A DNA stretch of 64,000 bases from Stenotrophomonas maltophilia (GTDB lineage: Bacteria > Pseudomonadota > Gammaproteobacteria > Xanthomonadales > Xanthomonadaceae), in assembly GCF_900186865.1 (NCBI RefSeq), contig NZ_LT906480.1, forward strand, positions 310,001 to 374,000, in the 5' to 3' direction. This document shows, in pieces, positions 17,349 to 26,094 of this stretch; the stretch's first letter is position 1; the number at the start of each line of letters is the position of its first letter. The notes beneath the pieces are model-generated. The model did no database searches and was not told the origin of the DNA. It was given only the letters and a program-made list of their open reading frames with translations. The translations under genes and the position numbers were made by a program.

Positions 17349-18602
17349 TTACTGCGCTTGTTTCTGTTGCACCTTGGCGCCATCGCGCAGGGTGTCCGGC
17401 GGGTTCACCACCACCGACTCACCCGCGCTGACGCCCTTGAGGATCTGGCGGTCCTTGCCCATCGCCTGGCCGGCCTCGACCGTGCGCTGCTGCACGCGGC
17501 TCTGGTCGCCCAGTACGAAGGTCACCGAGGCGCCCTCGCGCTGGATCACCGCGCCAGCCGGCACGCGCACGCCCTGCGGTTTGGCGGCCGCCTGCGGCTG
17601 CGCCTGCTCCAGGAAGCTGACCCGCACGCCCATCTCCGGCACGATGCGCGGGTCCTTCACCTTCAGCGCCACGCGCACCTTCACCGTGGCCTTGCCGCGG
17701 TCGGCAGTGGGGATGATGGCGATGACCTCGCCCGGAATCTTCCACTCCGGATAAGCGTTGAGCGTGGCTTCCACCGGCATCTTCGGTTGCACGCGGCCGA
17801 TGAAGGCCTCGCCGACCTCGACTTCGATCTCCAGCGAGTCCATGTCGACGATGGTGCCGATGCCGGTACGGGTGAAACCACCGCCCGCCGACAGCGGCGA
17901 AACGATTTCGCCCGGCTGCGCGGCCTTGGCGGTGACCACGCCGGAGAACGGCGCGCGCACGATGTTGTTGTCCACGCCCAGATCGGCAATGGCCAGCTGG
18001 TCGTTGGCGACCTTGACGTTGCGCTGGGCCGTTTCCAGCTGCGCACGCAGGCTGTCACGCTGGGCCACGGCCTGGTCGTACTGCGAACGTGACACCAGTT
18101 GCTGGCCGACCAGCGCCTGCAGGCGGCTGGCTTCGGCGGCGGCCTGCTTCTGCTGTGCCTCCAGCCCGGCCACCTGGCTGCGCGCGGCCTGCAACTGCGA
18201 GGCATACAGGCTGCGCTGCGCATCGGCATCGATCGGATCCAAGGTGGCCATCACCTGGCCGGCTTCGACCCGCATGCCTTCCTCGATCATCACCTCGCGC
18301 ACCTTGCCGGTGATCTTGGCCGAGACCGTGGCCATGCGCCGGGCGACCACGTAGCCACTGGCATCGAGCACCGAACTGCTGGCGCTGCCCTGCTGGATGG
18401 CCACTGCGGGCGCGGTTTCCACTTCCACGGCCGGCGCGCGGCCGAACAGGAAGGCCACGGCAGCGGCGATCAGCAGCACGACCACGATGATCGCGATCCA
18501 CAGCCAACGACGGCTACCGCCATTGCTGCCACCACCGGAGGCGGGCGGCGGCGACTTGCGGTCGATACGGAGTTCCTTCAACAGCTCGGCAGAAGCGTTC
18601 AT
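17349..18602 (-). CDS. Periplasmic adaptor (HlyD/RND-type) of the ABC efflux set
   Basis: A 417-aa membrane-fusion protein. One N-terminal helix (about 36-57) anchors it. It is followed by a biotinyl-lipoyl-like half (MATVSAKITGKVREV), a coiled-coil hairpin rich in Gln and Ala (about 125-200), the second lipoyl half (VRAPFSGVVTAKAAQPGE), and beta-barrel and membrane-proximal domains. It links the inner-membrane permeases to an outer-membrane channel that is not encoded here. The ATG at 18602 was chosen; an ATG nine bases upstream is possible. First gene of the operon; the promoter lies in the 18603-18774 divergent gap. Confidence 0.88.
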   Translation of the reverse strand: MNASAELLKELRIDRKSPPPASGGGSNGGSRRWLWIAIIVVVLLIAAAVAFLFGRAPAVEVETAPAVAIQQGSASSSVLDASGYVVARRMATVSAKITGKVREVMIEEGMRVEAGQVMATLDPIDADAQRSLYASQLQAARSQVAGLEAQQKQAAAEASRLQALVGQQLVSRSQYDQAVAQRDSLRAQLETAQRNVKVANDQLAIADLGVDNNIVRAPFSGVVTAKAAQPGEIVSPLSAGGGFTRTGIGTIVDMDSLEIEVEVGEAFIGRVQPKMPVEATLNAYPEWKIPGEVIAIIPTADRGKATVKVRVALKVKDPRIVPEMGVRVSFLEQAQPQAAAKPQGVRVPAGAVIQREGASVTFVLGDQSRVQQRTVEAGQAMGKDRQILKGVSAGESVVVNPPDTLRDGAKVQQKQAQ

Positions 18603-18774
18603 TCGTTCCATCACAGGCGTTCGGGCGGGTATGGCCGGAAGCGCGGACGGCGGCGGTTCCGGCGGTGGAGCGTGCGGCACAGCATGAAGGCAGGCACAGC
18701 GATGACGGCAGTGACAGCTGTCATCCGATGACACTGACGGCGGCAACTGCGAAATGTGACCACGGCGGCACAGG

Positions 18775-19701
18775 ATGGCAACGTCCCCGCTACCGGTACC
18801 GCCCATGGATCCGATCGCCCCGTCGCTGGCCCGCCTGCAGCAGGTGCAGGTGCGCTACCGCGACCATACCGCCCTGCAGGGCATCGACCTGCAGGTCCGC
18901 GCTGGCCAGGTGCTGGCATTGCTGGGCCGCAACGGTGCCGGCAAGAGTACCGCGATCAGCGTGCTGTTGGGCCTGCGCCGCGCCGATGCCGGCCAGGTCG
19001 AGCTGCTCGGTGGCGACCCGCAGCAGCGCAGCAGCCGCCTCGGCCTGGGCGTGATGCTGCAGAGCACCAGCCTGCCGCGGATGCTGCAGGTGGACGAACT
19101 GGTGGCGCAAGCCAGCGCCTGCTATCCGGACCCGATGCCGCTGCAGGAGGTGCTGCAGCGCGCAGGCCTGCAGGCACTGGCAGGCCGTCGCTACGGTCAG
19201 CTGTCCGGTGGCCAGCAGCGCGCGGTGCAGTTCGCCATCGCGCTGTGTGGCCGCCCGCGCGTGCTGTTCCTGGACGAGCCCACCACCGGTCTGGACATCC
19301 AGGCGCGGCAGGCGATGTGGCAGGCGATCCGGCAGCTGGTGGCCGAAGGCTGCGGCGTGCTGCTGACCACCCACTATCTGGAAGAGGCCGAAGCGCTGGC
19401 GCAGCAGGTGCTGGTGCTGGAGCAGGGCAGGGTGCTGGCCGATGCACCGTTGAGCGAGCTGCGCCTGGCCGATCGGCCGCGCCGCATCCGCTGCCGCAGC
19501 GTGCTGACTGTTGAAGACGTACAGCAATGGCCGGGTGTGCAGCAGGTGCAGCGTGACGGCGAGCATCTGCAGTTGCTGGCGAGCCCGGCCGAGCCGGTGG
19601 TGGCGCGCCTGCTGGCCGCCGATGCACAGCTGCGTGAGCTGGAAGTACAGGGCGCGGCACTGGCCGACGCTTTCCTCGACATGACCCGGGAGGCCGCATG
19701 A
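18775..19701 (+). CDS. ABC transporter ATP-binding protein (ABC-2 exporter)
   Basis: A 308-aa ATPase. Walker A GRNGAGKST, signature QLSGGQQRAVQFA, Walker B VLFLDEPTTGLD and switch LTTHYLEEAE are all present. The C-terminal 80 residues are an added small domain as in drug-exporting ABC-2 ATPases. It overlaps the permease gene by four bases (ATGA). Together with the downstream kinase and regulator this reproduces the arrangement of DesKR-like systems, where a two-component system sits with an ABC-2 exporter. The ATG at 18775 was used; one 30 bases in is possible. Confidence 0.9.
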   Translation: MATSPLPVPPMDPIAPSLARLQQVQVRYRDHTALQGIDLQVRAGQVLALLGRNGAGKSTAISVLLGLRRADAGQVELLGGDPQQRSSRLGLGVMLQSTSLPRMLQVDELVAQASACYPDPMPLQEVLQRAGLQALAGRRYGQLSGGQQRAVQFAIALCGRPRVLFLDEPTTGLDIQARQAMWQAIRQLVAEGCGVLLTTHYLEEAEALAQQVLVLEQGRVLADAPLSELRLADRPRRIRCRSVLTVEDVQQWPGVQQVQRDGEHLQLLASPAEPVVARLLAADAQLRELEVQGAALADAFLDMTREAA

Positions 19702-20480
19702 ACACGATGACCCGTACCGGCACTACACCCGCGCCGGTATCGGCGTGGCGTCAGGCCTTGCGCCCGTACGGCGCTGAACTGGTGGCCGAGCTGCGCCGCG
19801 CCTGGCGTACACCCGCCTTCGCGGTGCCTTCGCTGCTGTTCCCGGTGCTGTTCTACCTGTTGTTCGGCGTGGTGTTGGGCCGCGGCCATGCACCGCTCTA
19901 CCTGCTGGCCACCTACTGCGTGTTCGGTGCGATGGCCCCGGCCCTGTTCGGCTTCGGCGTGCAGCTGGCGCTGGACCGAGAAAGCGGCCTGCTGACCCTC
20001 AAGCGAGCGCTGCCGATGCCGGCGGCGGCACCGTTGCTGGCGCGACTGGCGATGGCCGTGATGTTCGCGTTGCTGGTAGCCGCCCTGTTGATCGGGGTGG
20101 CGCGCGCGCTGGGTGGCGTGCAGCTGCAGGCAGTGCAGATGCTGCAGCTGCTGGCGGTGGCGGGCCTGGCAGCGCTGCCGCTGGGGGCGATCGGCCTGCT
20201 GATCGGCAGTCATGTCAGTGCCAGCGCGGCGCCGGCGATGGTCAACCTGGTCTACCTGCCGCTGGCCCTGCTGTCGGGCCTGTGGCTGCCGTTGTCGGCG
20301 CTGCCCAAGGTGTTCTCGATGATGGCACCGCTGTGGCCAACCTGGCATCTGGCGCAGCTGGCGCTGCCGGTGGTCGGGCTGCCGTCGGTGGGCAGCATGG
20401 CTGGCCACCTGCTGGTGCTGCTGGCGGTCACGGTGGTGGCGCTGCTGCTGGCGCGCCGCCGCCTGCGCCGGATCGGCTGA
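19698..20480 (+). CDS. ABC-2 transporter permease
   Basis: A 260-aa inner-membrane protein with six predicted helices (first at about 35-55, last ending near LLLARRRLRRIG) and the ABC-2 signature region (LPLALLSGLWLPLSALP) before the final helices. It starts with the ATGA overlap of the ATPase gene and is followed six bases later by the histidine kinase gene. The substrate is unknown; lipid, antibiotic or peptide are usual for the family. Confidence 0.87.
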   Translation: MNTMTRTGTTPAPVSAWRQALRPYGAELVAELRRAWRTPAFAVPSLLFPVLFYLLFGVVLGRGHAPLYLLATYCVFGAMAPALFGFGVQLALDRESGLLTLKRALPMPAAAPLLARLAMAVMFALLVAALLIGVARALGGVQLQAVQMLQLLAVAGLAALPLGAIGLLIGSHVSASAAPAMVNLVYLPLALLSGLWLPLSALPKVFSMMAPLWPTWHLAQLALPVVGLPSVGSMAGHLLVLLAVTVVALLLARRRLRRIG

Positions 20481-20486
20481 ACTGGC

Positions 20487-21701
20487 ATGATCGGCAGCGA
20501 TCATTCCCGCCTGGATTCTTCCGTGTCGTCGAGCTGGCTTGCGTCCCTGCTGCGCCCCGCGCCGGACTCGGCGGTGGCCGACCTGCTGCGGCGTGGCAAG
20601 TCGCCCTGGAGCGGTGCGATCCACCTGCTGTGGTCGGTCTGGATCTTCCTCACCCCGGTGCTCGGCAATGGCTTCACGGTGCGCTGGCTGCTGCTGACCG
20701 TGGCCAGCTATCCGCTGTTCCTGCTGCTCTATGCGAAGGTGATGCTGGCGCCACGGCACCACGCATGGCGCTATGCGCTGGGCATGATCCTGATGGCCCT
20801 GGTGCTGCTGCCGTGGTATCCGTCGGGACTGAGCTACTTCGTGTTCGGTTGCGTGATGATCCGCATGAGCAGCCGTGGCGGCTGGTGGGTGTACCTGTTG
20901 CAGCTCACCGGCCTGAACCTGTTGTTCTGCGGCGCTGCACTCTACGTCGGTTATCCGTGGCAAGCCATGGTGTGGATGCCGGCCGTGTCGTTCATCGTCG
21001 GCCTGGTGGTTAACGTGGAGGCCTTGAGCCATCAACGGGACGTTGCCCTGCAGCTGTCCCAGGACGAGGTGCGGCGGCTGGCCACCACCGCCGAGCGCGA
21101 GCGTATCGGCCGCGATCTGCATGACCTGCTGGGCCACACGCTGTCGCTGATCACGCTGAAGCTGGAACTGGCGCGCAAGCTGTACGACCGTGATGACGCG
21201 CGCGCGCGACAGGAGATCGGCGAAGCCGAGGCGATCGCCCGCGAGGCGCTGGCCCAGGTGCGCAGTGCGGTGACCGGCATCCGCGCCAGCGACCTGGCTG
21301 GCGAGCTGGCCTCGGCGCGCCTGCTGCTGGAATGCCAGCAGGTACACCTGCAGTACACACCGCCGCCGCCGATGCCGGTCGACGTGGAACGTGGGCTGGC
21401 GCTGGTGCTGCGCGAGGCTGCGACCAACATCGTGCGCCACGCGCAGGCGACCCGGGTGCAGGTGGATTTCATGCTTGAGGAACGACAGTTGGTGATGCAG
21501 ATACGCGATGACGGCCGCGGTGGCGTACAGGCCGAGGGCAACGGATTGTGTGGCATGCGCGAACGGGCGATGGCGCTGGGCGGCCAGTTGTCACTGCAGT
21601 CGCCGCGCGGCGAAGGCACGGTAGTGACCGTGCGCGTGCCACTGGTGGCCGCGACCACGCCGCTGTCGCCAGCGTCACTGGCGCAGGATGGTGCCGCATG
21701 A
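20487..21701 (+). CDS. Sensor histidine kinase, DesK-like (HisKA_3)
   Basis: A 404-aa membrane kinase. There are five to six N-terminal helices (about 40-180) with almost no periplasmic loop, a dimerisation helix with the phospho-accepting His in ERIGRDLHDLLGHTLS, and a HATPase domain with N-box REAATNIVRHA and G-box DDGRGG / GNGLCGMRERA. This is the DesK/LiaS style in which the sensor sees a membrane state rather than a soluble ligand. The stop overlaps the regulator gene (ATGA). Confidence 0.9.
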   Translation: MIGSDHSRLDSSVSSSWLASLLRPAPDSAVADLLRRGKSPWSGAIHLLWSVWIFLTPVLGNGFTVRWLLLTVASYPLFLLLYAKVMLAPRHHAWRYALGMILMALVLLPWYPSGLSYFVFGCVMIRMSSRGGWWVYLLQLTGLNLLFCGAALYVGYPWQAMVWMPAVSFIVGLVVNVEALSHQRDVALQLSQDEVRRLATTAERERIGRDLHDLLGHTLSLITLKLELARKLYDRDDARARQEIGEAEAIAREALAQVRSAVTGIRASDLAGELASARLLLECQQVHLQYTPPPPMPVDVERGLALVLREAATNIVRHAQATRVQVDFMLEERQLVMQIRDDGRGGVQAEGNGLCGMRERAMALGGQLSLQSPRGEGTVVTVRVPLVAATTPLSPASLAQDGAA

Positions 21702-22300
21702 TCCGCATCCTGCTGGCCGAAGACCAGGCGATGGTGCGCGGTGCATTGTCGGCGCTGCTGGGCCTGGAGCCGGACATCGAGGTGCTGGGCAGCGCTGCTG
21801 ACGGCGAGGCGGCGTGGCGCATGCTGCAGCAGCTGCAGCCGGACATTCTGGTCACTGACATCGAAATGCCTGGCCTGTCCGGGCTGGAACTGGCCCAGCG
21901 CATCGCCCGCCACGAGTTGCCGATCAAGGTCGTGATCGTGACCACCTTCGCCCGTGCCGGCTTCCTGCGCCGCGCGCTGGAAGCGGGCGTGCTGGGCTAC
22001 CTGCTGAAGGACGCACCAGCCGAGAACCTGGCCGATGCCCTGCGCAAGGTGAAGCAGGGCATCCGCGCGATCGACCCGCAGCTGGCGCTGGATGCGTGGT
22101 CGCAGGCCGACCCGCTGACCGACCGCGAGCGCCGCGTGCTGCGGCTGGCGGGCGAGGGCCGCACCGCCAGCGAGATTGCCGAGCAGCTGGGGTTGTCGCA
22201 TGGCACGGTGCGCAATTACCTGTCCGAGTGCATCGGCAAGCTGGGCGTGGCCAACCGGATCGAGGCGTACCGGCTGGCGCGGCAGAAGGGATGGTTGTAG
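21698..22300 (+). CDS. Response regulator, NarL/DesR type
   Basis: A 200-aa regulator with a receiver domain (E8, D9, phospho-acceptor D54 in VTDIEMPG, T/K region VTTFAR and KDAPAE) and a C-terminal LuxR helix-turn-helix (LTDRERRVLRLAGEGRTASEIAEQLGLS over about 133-160). Partner of the preceding kinase, and the likely regulator of the ABC pair in the same operon. Confidence 0.92.
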   Translation: MIRILLAEDQAMVRGALSALLGLEPDIEVLGSAADGEAAWRMLQQLQPDILVTDIEMPGLSGLELAQRIARHELPIKVVIVTTFARAGFLRRALEAGVLGYLLKDAPAENLADALRKVKQGIRAIDPQLALDAWSQADPLTDRERRVLRLAGEGRTASEIAEQLGLSHGTVRNYLSECIGKLGVANRIEAYRLARQKGWL

Positions 22301-22320
22301 GGGCGTGCGCCGACGCACTG

Positions 22321-22943
22321 GTAGCGCCGGGCGCTGCCCGGCGGATTGTTTCCGCGACCGCGGAGGGGGTGTCACTTTCTTTGCGCGTGCACCACGCTGC
22401 AGGAGCAGCGTGGAACGGCGTAGCCGGCCCGTAGGGTGGCGCACATGGATGTGCGCCATCAAGAAAGTAACCAAAGAAACGCTCCGCCGGCCGCGAGCCG
22501 GCGTGCTTCGCACGCCGGTGCCCTGCGCTCCTCGGTCCGTCGAGGGACGGCGCGGGAACTCGCTGCGCTCAGACACCCGCACCTCTTCGCCCTCGCCGGA
22601 CCTGCGGTGCTCGGCTCGCTCAAGGCGGACTGGAAGGTCAAGATCAACGGCAACAGCATCCACGCATGGCGTGGATCTACTGGGCGCAGCTGTCGCTCTT
22701 GATGTTGGGTCCGCCTTGAGCGAGCCGAGCATCGCAGGGGAATCAGGGGCGAAGAGGCGCCGGTGTTTGAGCGTAGCGAGTTCGGCGCCGTCCCCTGATT
22801 CACCGAGAAGCACAGGGTACCGGTGCGCAGCACCGGCTCGCGCTCTGGCGGCGCGTTTCTTTTGGTTACTTTTCTTTTCGCGCGAAAAGAAAAGTGACAC
22901 CCCCCCGCGGTCGCGGAAAACAATCCGCCGGGAACACCCGGCG
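22321..22943. repeat. Long imperfect inverted repeat built of two opposed copies of one non-coding element
   Basis: The 650-base gap 22301-22950 holds two inverted copies of the same element, about 22326-22630 and 22709-22943. Each runs from a CCCGGCGGATTGTTT / CCGCGACCGCGG head through GTGTCACTTT, AAAGTAACCAAA and GAACTCGCT to a GCTCGCTCAAGGCGGAC tail. The tails face each other across about 78 bases that include a SMAG element. The first copy has an extra segment of about 75 bases (22390-22464). Stop-free frames run through both strands, but the pattern is that of a non-coding repeat, not a gene. The extreme left end is a GTAG palindrome (22321-22344). Confidence 0.8.
22657..22680. repeat. 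SMAG-type palindrome inside the long inverted repeat
   Basis: CATCCACGCATGGCGTGGATCTAC, identical to the copy at 13921-13944. It occupies the centre between the two opposed element copies. Confidence 0.85.
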
Positions 22944-22950
22944 AACCCCA

Positions 22951-23487
22951 TCAATCCTTCCCGCGCGCCATCGCCTGGAACACGCCATCCCGCCGCACCC
23001 ACAAATGGAACAGCGCCGCACCCACGTGCATCAGCACCGTGGCGAACAACACATAGGCCAGCAGGCTGTGCGCATTACGCAACGCGGCATACAGCGCCGG
23101 GGTGTGCGGCACGATCGGCGGCAGGTGCAGGCTACCCCACAGCACGATCGGGTAACCGCCGGCCGACAGCATCGCCCAGCCGATCAATGGCATCGCCAGC
23201 ATCAGTGCATACAGCATCCAGTGCGAGGCCTTGGCCGCCATCACCTGCCACACCGGCAGGTCGGCCGGCAGTGGCGGCGGGCGGTGGCGCAGGCGGTTGT
23301 ACAGGCGCAGCAGCACCAGCAGCAGGATCGCGATGCCCAGTGGTCGGTGCAGGTCGATCAGCATCGGCCGCAGGTGCAGCGAGGCGACCATGGTCACGCC
23401 GATGAACAGCATGGCGATGATCATCAGCGCCATGGTCCAGTGCAGCACCCGCGCCAGCAGGTTGAAGTGGCCGTTATGGGTGCTCAT
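22951..23487 (-). CDS. Cytochrome b561-family protein
   Basis: A 178-aa four-helix inner-membrane protein. Haem-ligand histidines are visible in HWTMALMI (first helix), DLHRPLGI (second), SHWMLYALM (third) and HSLLAYVLF / LMHVGAALFH (fourth), as in the YodB/CybB group. The start ATG at 23487 overlaps the stop of the catalase-like gene by four bases, so the two are coupled. Such cytochromes pass electrons from quinol to a periplasmic partner; here the partner is probably the peroxidase-like protein. Confidence 0.88.
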   Translation of the reverse strand: MSTHNGHFNLLARVLHWTMALMIIAMLFIGVTMVASLHLRPMLIDLHRPLGIAILLLVLLRLYNRLRHRPPPLPADLPVWQVMAAKASHWMLYALMLAMPLIGWAMLSAGGYPIVLWGSLHLPPIVPHTPALYAALRNAHSLLAYVLFATVLMHVGAALFHLWVRRDGVFQAMARGKD

Positions 23488-24587
23488 CGCGCGGCCTCCT
23501 TCGGTTGCTCGACGTTGCCGCTGGCGCGCTCGCGCTCACGGCGGTTGAATGACTGCGAGTACACCGCAGAGCGTGCGGCCAGGATCGGATCATCACTGCC
23601 GCGCACGCCACTGGGCAGGATCAGCGGATCGAAGTTGATCTGGCCGCACGCGCCTTTTTCCTGCGACTGCATGCGGTCCAGGCTGAGTACGCCGGCCACC
23701 ACCTGATCACGCGACTCGGGCCACGGCACCGACGGATCATCAATGGCATCACCGGGCTCGGCGGTGGTGACGACCAGGTTCCAGCGCACCGGGCCGCTGG
23801 CCATGCGCTGTTGCAGTTCCTGGCTGAGGAAATCGACGCCGGCCTGCTTCCGCGTTTCCGCATCCATCTCCACCACCGGCGCCTGCGGCTGCCAGCGCCA
23901 GCGCACCGCGCGCTTCTGGCCCTGCGCGTTGGTGAACCAGAAGCTGTTGACGCTGTTGAAGGTGGTGTCGGCCCAGCTGCTGGTCCACGGTGCCGTCCTG
24001 GCCCACTGCTGGAACGCCTGTGCACTGGGGTATTTCGCCAGCACCGCGGCCATCTTCTGCGGGTCGGGCTTGCCGGTGGCCGGGTCGGGAATGGAGGCGC
24101 GCGTCTGCTCGTAGAACGCCTCGGCATCGGGCACCGCGAAGAACGGGAAGCTGTTCATTGCCATCCGCCATTCCTGGCCGTCATCGCCGACCATCTGCAC
24201 CGCCAGGCTGCGTACGCGCGCGGTGTTGTCGGCGCCGTAGGGATCACCGCCGCCGATCGACAGGCGGCCCATCACCGGCACGCGGCGCTGCGAGAACACC
24301 CGTGCACTGGACAGGGTAGGGGCCTGTGCACTGGGTTCGAACCAGCCGCTCACGCAGATGCCCTTGCTGTGCGCCCGGCGGAACCCGGGATGTGCCGGGC
24401 CGGTGGCTTCGATGGTGTCGGTGAAGCGCTGCGCGGTCAGGCGGTCGCCAATCCAGCCGGCCAGCCAGGCGAAGGCCAGCGCGACGGCACCCAGAATGAG
24501 TGCGATCAGTGCGATCCAGAGCAGGGGGGAATGCTTGCGTGGCGCGCCCGGCGTCTGGCCAGCGCGGGTGTAGCGGAAGAGCGACAT
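23484..24587 (-). CDS. Membrane-anchored catalase-family peroxidase (SrpA-like)
   Basis: A 367-aa member of the small catalase-related group. An N-terminal helix (WIALIALILGAVALAFAWLAGWI region, about 22-46) would anchor or export it. The haem pocket shows the distal His in HSKGICVSGWF, the Asn region NSFPFF, and the proximal Tyr in ARSAVYSQSFNRR. It is shorter than true catalases (480 or more residues), so peroxidase activity is more likely. The ATG at 24587 was chosen over an upstream frame. It is cotranscribed with the cytochrome b561 gene and probably removes peroxide at the periplasmic side. Confidence 0.88.
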   Translation of the reverse strand: MSLFRYTRAGQTPGAPRKHSPLLWIALIALILGAVALAFAWLAGWIGDRLTAQRFTDTIEATGPAHPGFRRAHSKGICVSGWFEPSAQAPTLSSARVFSQRRVPVMGRLSIGGGDPYGADNTARVRSLAVQMVGDDGQEWRMAMNSFPFFAVPDAEAFYEQTRASIPDPATGKPDPQKMAAVLAKYPSAQAFQQWARTAPWTSSWADTTFNSVNSFWFTNAQGQKRAVRWRWQPQAPVVEMDAETRKQAGVDFLSQELQQRMASGPVRWNLVVTTAEPGDAIDDPSVPWPESRDQVVAGVLSLDRMQSQEKGACGQINFDPLILPSGVRGSDDPILAARSAVYSQSFNRRERERASGNVEQPKEAAR

Positions 24588-24723
24588 GGTCGGAGTCCTG
24601 CCTTCACGGAGCGTGTGGGTGGTCGACCCACACATCCTCGCAGAACCCGGCCGGGGCCGAAATTCAATTTTTCGTCAGAATTTCCGGGGACGGCGTGCCG
24701 ACCAACGGTCGGCACCCAACCGA

Positions 24724-26091
24724 TCAGCTGTAGCGCTGCTTCAGCATCGTCCACGCCGAGCGCAGCGCCAGCGCTTCGCCACCGGCCGGACGGCCCGGGC
24801 GCTCGCCGTCGTTCCAGGCATACACGTCCAGGTGCGCCCAGCGCTGGCCGTCTTCCAGGAAGCGTTCCAGGTACAGCGCGGCGGTAACCGAGCCGGCCAT
24901 GCGCGAACCGGCGTTGGCCAGGTCGGCGATGCCGCTGCTCAGGTAGCGCAGGTAGGGGCGCCACAGCGGCATGCGCCAGACCGGGTCGCGGGTCGCGTCA
25001 CCGGCCTGCAGCCACTGCTGGGCCACCGTGTCGTCGTTGCTGAACAGTGCCGGCAGGTCCGGGCCCAGGGCGATGCGCGCGGCACCGGTGAGGGTGGCGA
25101 AGTCCAGCACCAGGTCCGGTTTCTGCTCACCGGCGAAGGTCAATGCGTCGCACAGGATCACGCGGCCCTCGGCGTCGGTGTTGTCGATCTCCACGCTCAG
25201 GCCCTTGCGGGTGGCGATGACCTCGCCCGGACGGAACGCATCGGGGCCGATCGCGTTTTCCACAGCGGGCACCAGCAGGGTCAGGCGCACCGGCAGCCCG
25301 CGCGCCATCACCAGGCCGGCCAGGGCCAGTGCGTGCGCGGCGCCGCCCATGTCCTTCTTCATGTTGCGCATGCCGTCGGCCGGCTTGATGTCCAGCCCGC
25401 CGGTATCGAAGCACACGCCCTTGCCCACCAGCACCAGTGCCGGGTCGGTCTCCCTGCCCCAGCGCAGCACGACCAGGCGCGGCGCACGATGCGAAGCGCG
25501 GCCCACGGCGTGGATGGCCGGGAAATTCTGCTTCAGCAGTTCGTCGCCGGTAATCGCCTCGACCTGCGCACCATGTGCATCGGCCAGCGCGCGCGCGGCG
25601 TCTTCCAGCTGCTGCGGGCCCATGTCTTCGGTCGGGGTGTTGACCCAGTCGCGCACGCGCAGGCTGGCGGCGATCAGGTCGGCCACTTCGCCGGTCGGCG
25701 AGGCCACCAGCTGCGCCGGTGCGCGGTTGCGCCTGCGATAGCGGTCAAAGCGGTAGCTGCCCAGGCCCCAGCCCAGCTGCAGCAGCGCCAGTTCGGCGGC
25801 CGGCAGTTCATTGGCCAGCTGCCAGACGCTGCCTTCCGGCAGCGCGTGCGGCGCATGCGCATAGCTGTAGGCATCGGCACGATCACCCACGCCCATCACG
25901 GCACCGGCCAGGCCGTCGGCGCCCGGCAGCAGTGCCACGCTGTGGGCGCCGGCGTTGAAGCCCTGCGATGCCAGCCACGCCTGCGTGGCAGCCGGCTGGC
26001 TGTCCTTCCAGGCGGCGAACTGCTCGCGGTCCAGCACGTACAACGGCAGCGCCGCAGCGGTGTCGGCGGTGAAACCAGTGATCTCGCTCAT
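24724..26091 (-). CDS. Leucyl aminopeptidase family (M17) protein
   Basis: A 455-aa cytosolic metallo-aminopeptidase. The C-terminal domain has the M17 metal and active-site motifs GKGVCFDTGGLDIK, MKKDMGGAA and NTDAEGR (catalytic Arg in the last). The N-terminal domain (about 1-140) is diverged from E. coli PepA, as in the PepB-like or Xanthomonad second M17 enzymes. It starts three bases after the HAD gene stop, so both are on one transcript. Expected role: release of N-terminal residues from peptides. Confidence 0.92.
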   Translation of the reverse strand: MSEITGFTADTAAALPLYVLDREQFAAWKDSQPAATQAWLASQGFNAGAHSVALLPGADGLAGAVMGVGDRADAYSYAHAPHALPEGSVWQLANELPAAELALLQLGWGLGSYRFDRYRRRNRAPAQLVASPTGEVADLIAASLRVRDWVNTPTEDMGPQQLEDAARALADAHGAQVEAITGDELLKQNFPAIHAVGRASHRAPRLVVLRWGRETDPALVLVGKGVCFDTGGLDIKPADGMRNMKKDMGGAAHALALAGLVMARGLPVRLTLLVPAVENAIGPDAFRPGEVIATRKGLSVEIDNTDAEGRVILCDALTFAGEQKPDLVLDFATLTGAARIALGPDLPALFSNDDTVAQQWLQAGDATRDPVWRMPLWRPYLRYLSSGIADLANAGSRMAGSVTAALYLERFLEDGQRWAHLDVYAWNDGERPGRPAGGEALALRSAWTMLKQRYS

Positions 26092-26094
26092 GCG

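Noticed and set aside
21032..23002. A 656-codon minus-strand frame crossing the long inverted repeat and the end of the kinase gene
   Set aside because: It mixes the complement of known genes with the non-coding repeat. The KKSNQKKRA-type segment is a common artefact of that repeat.
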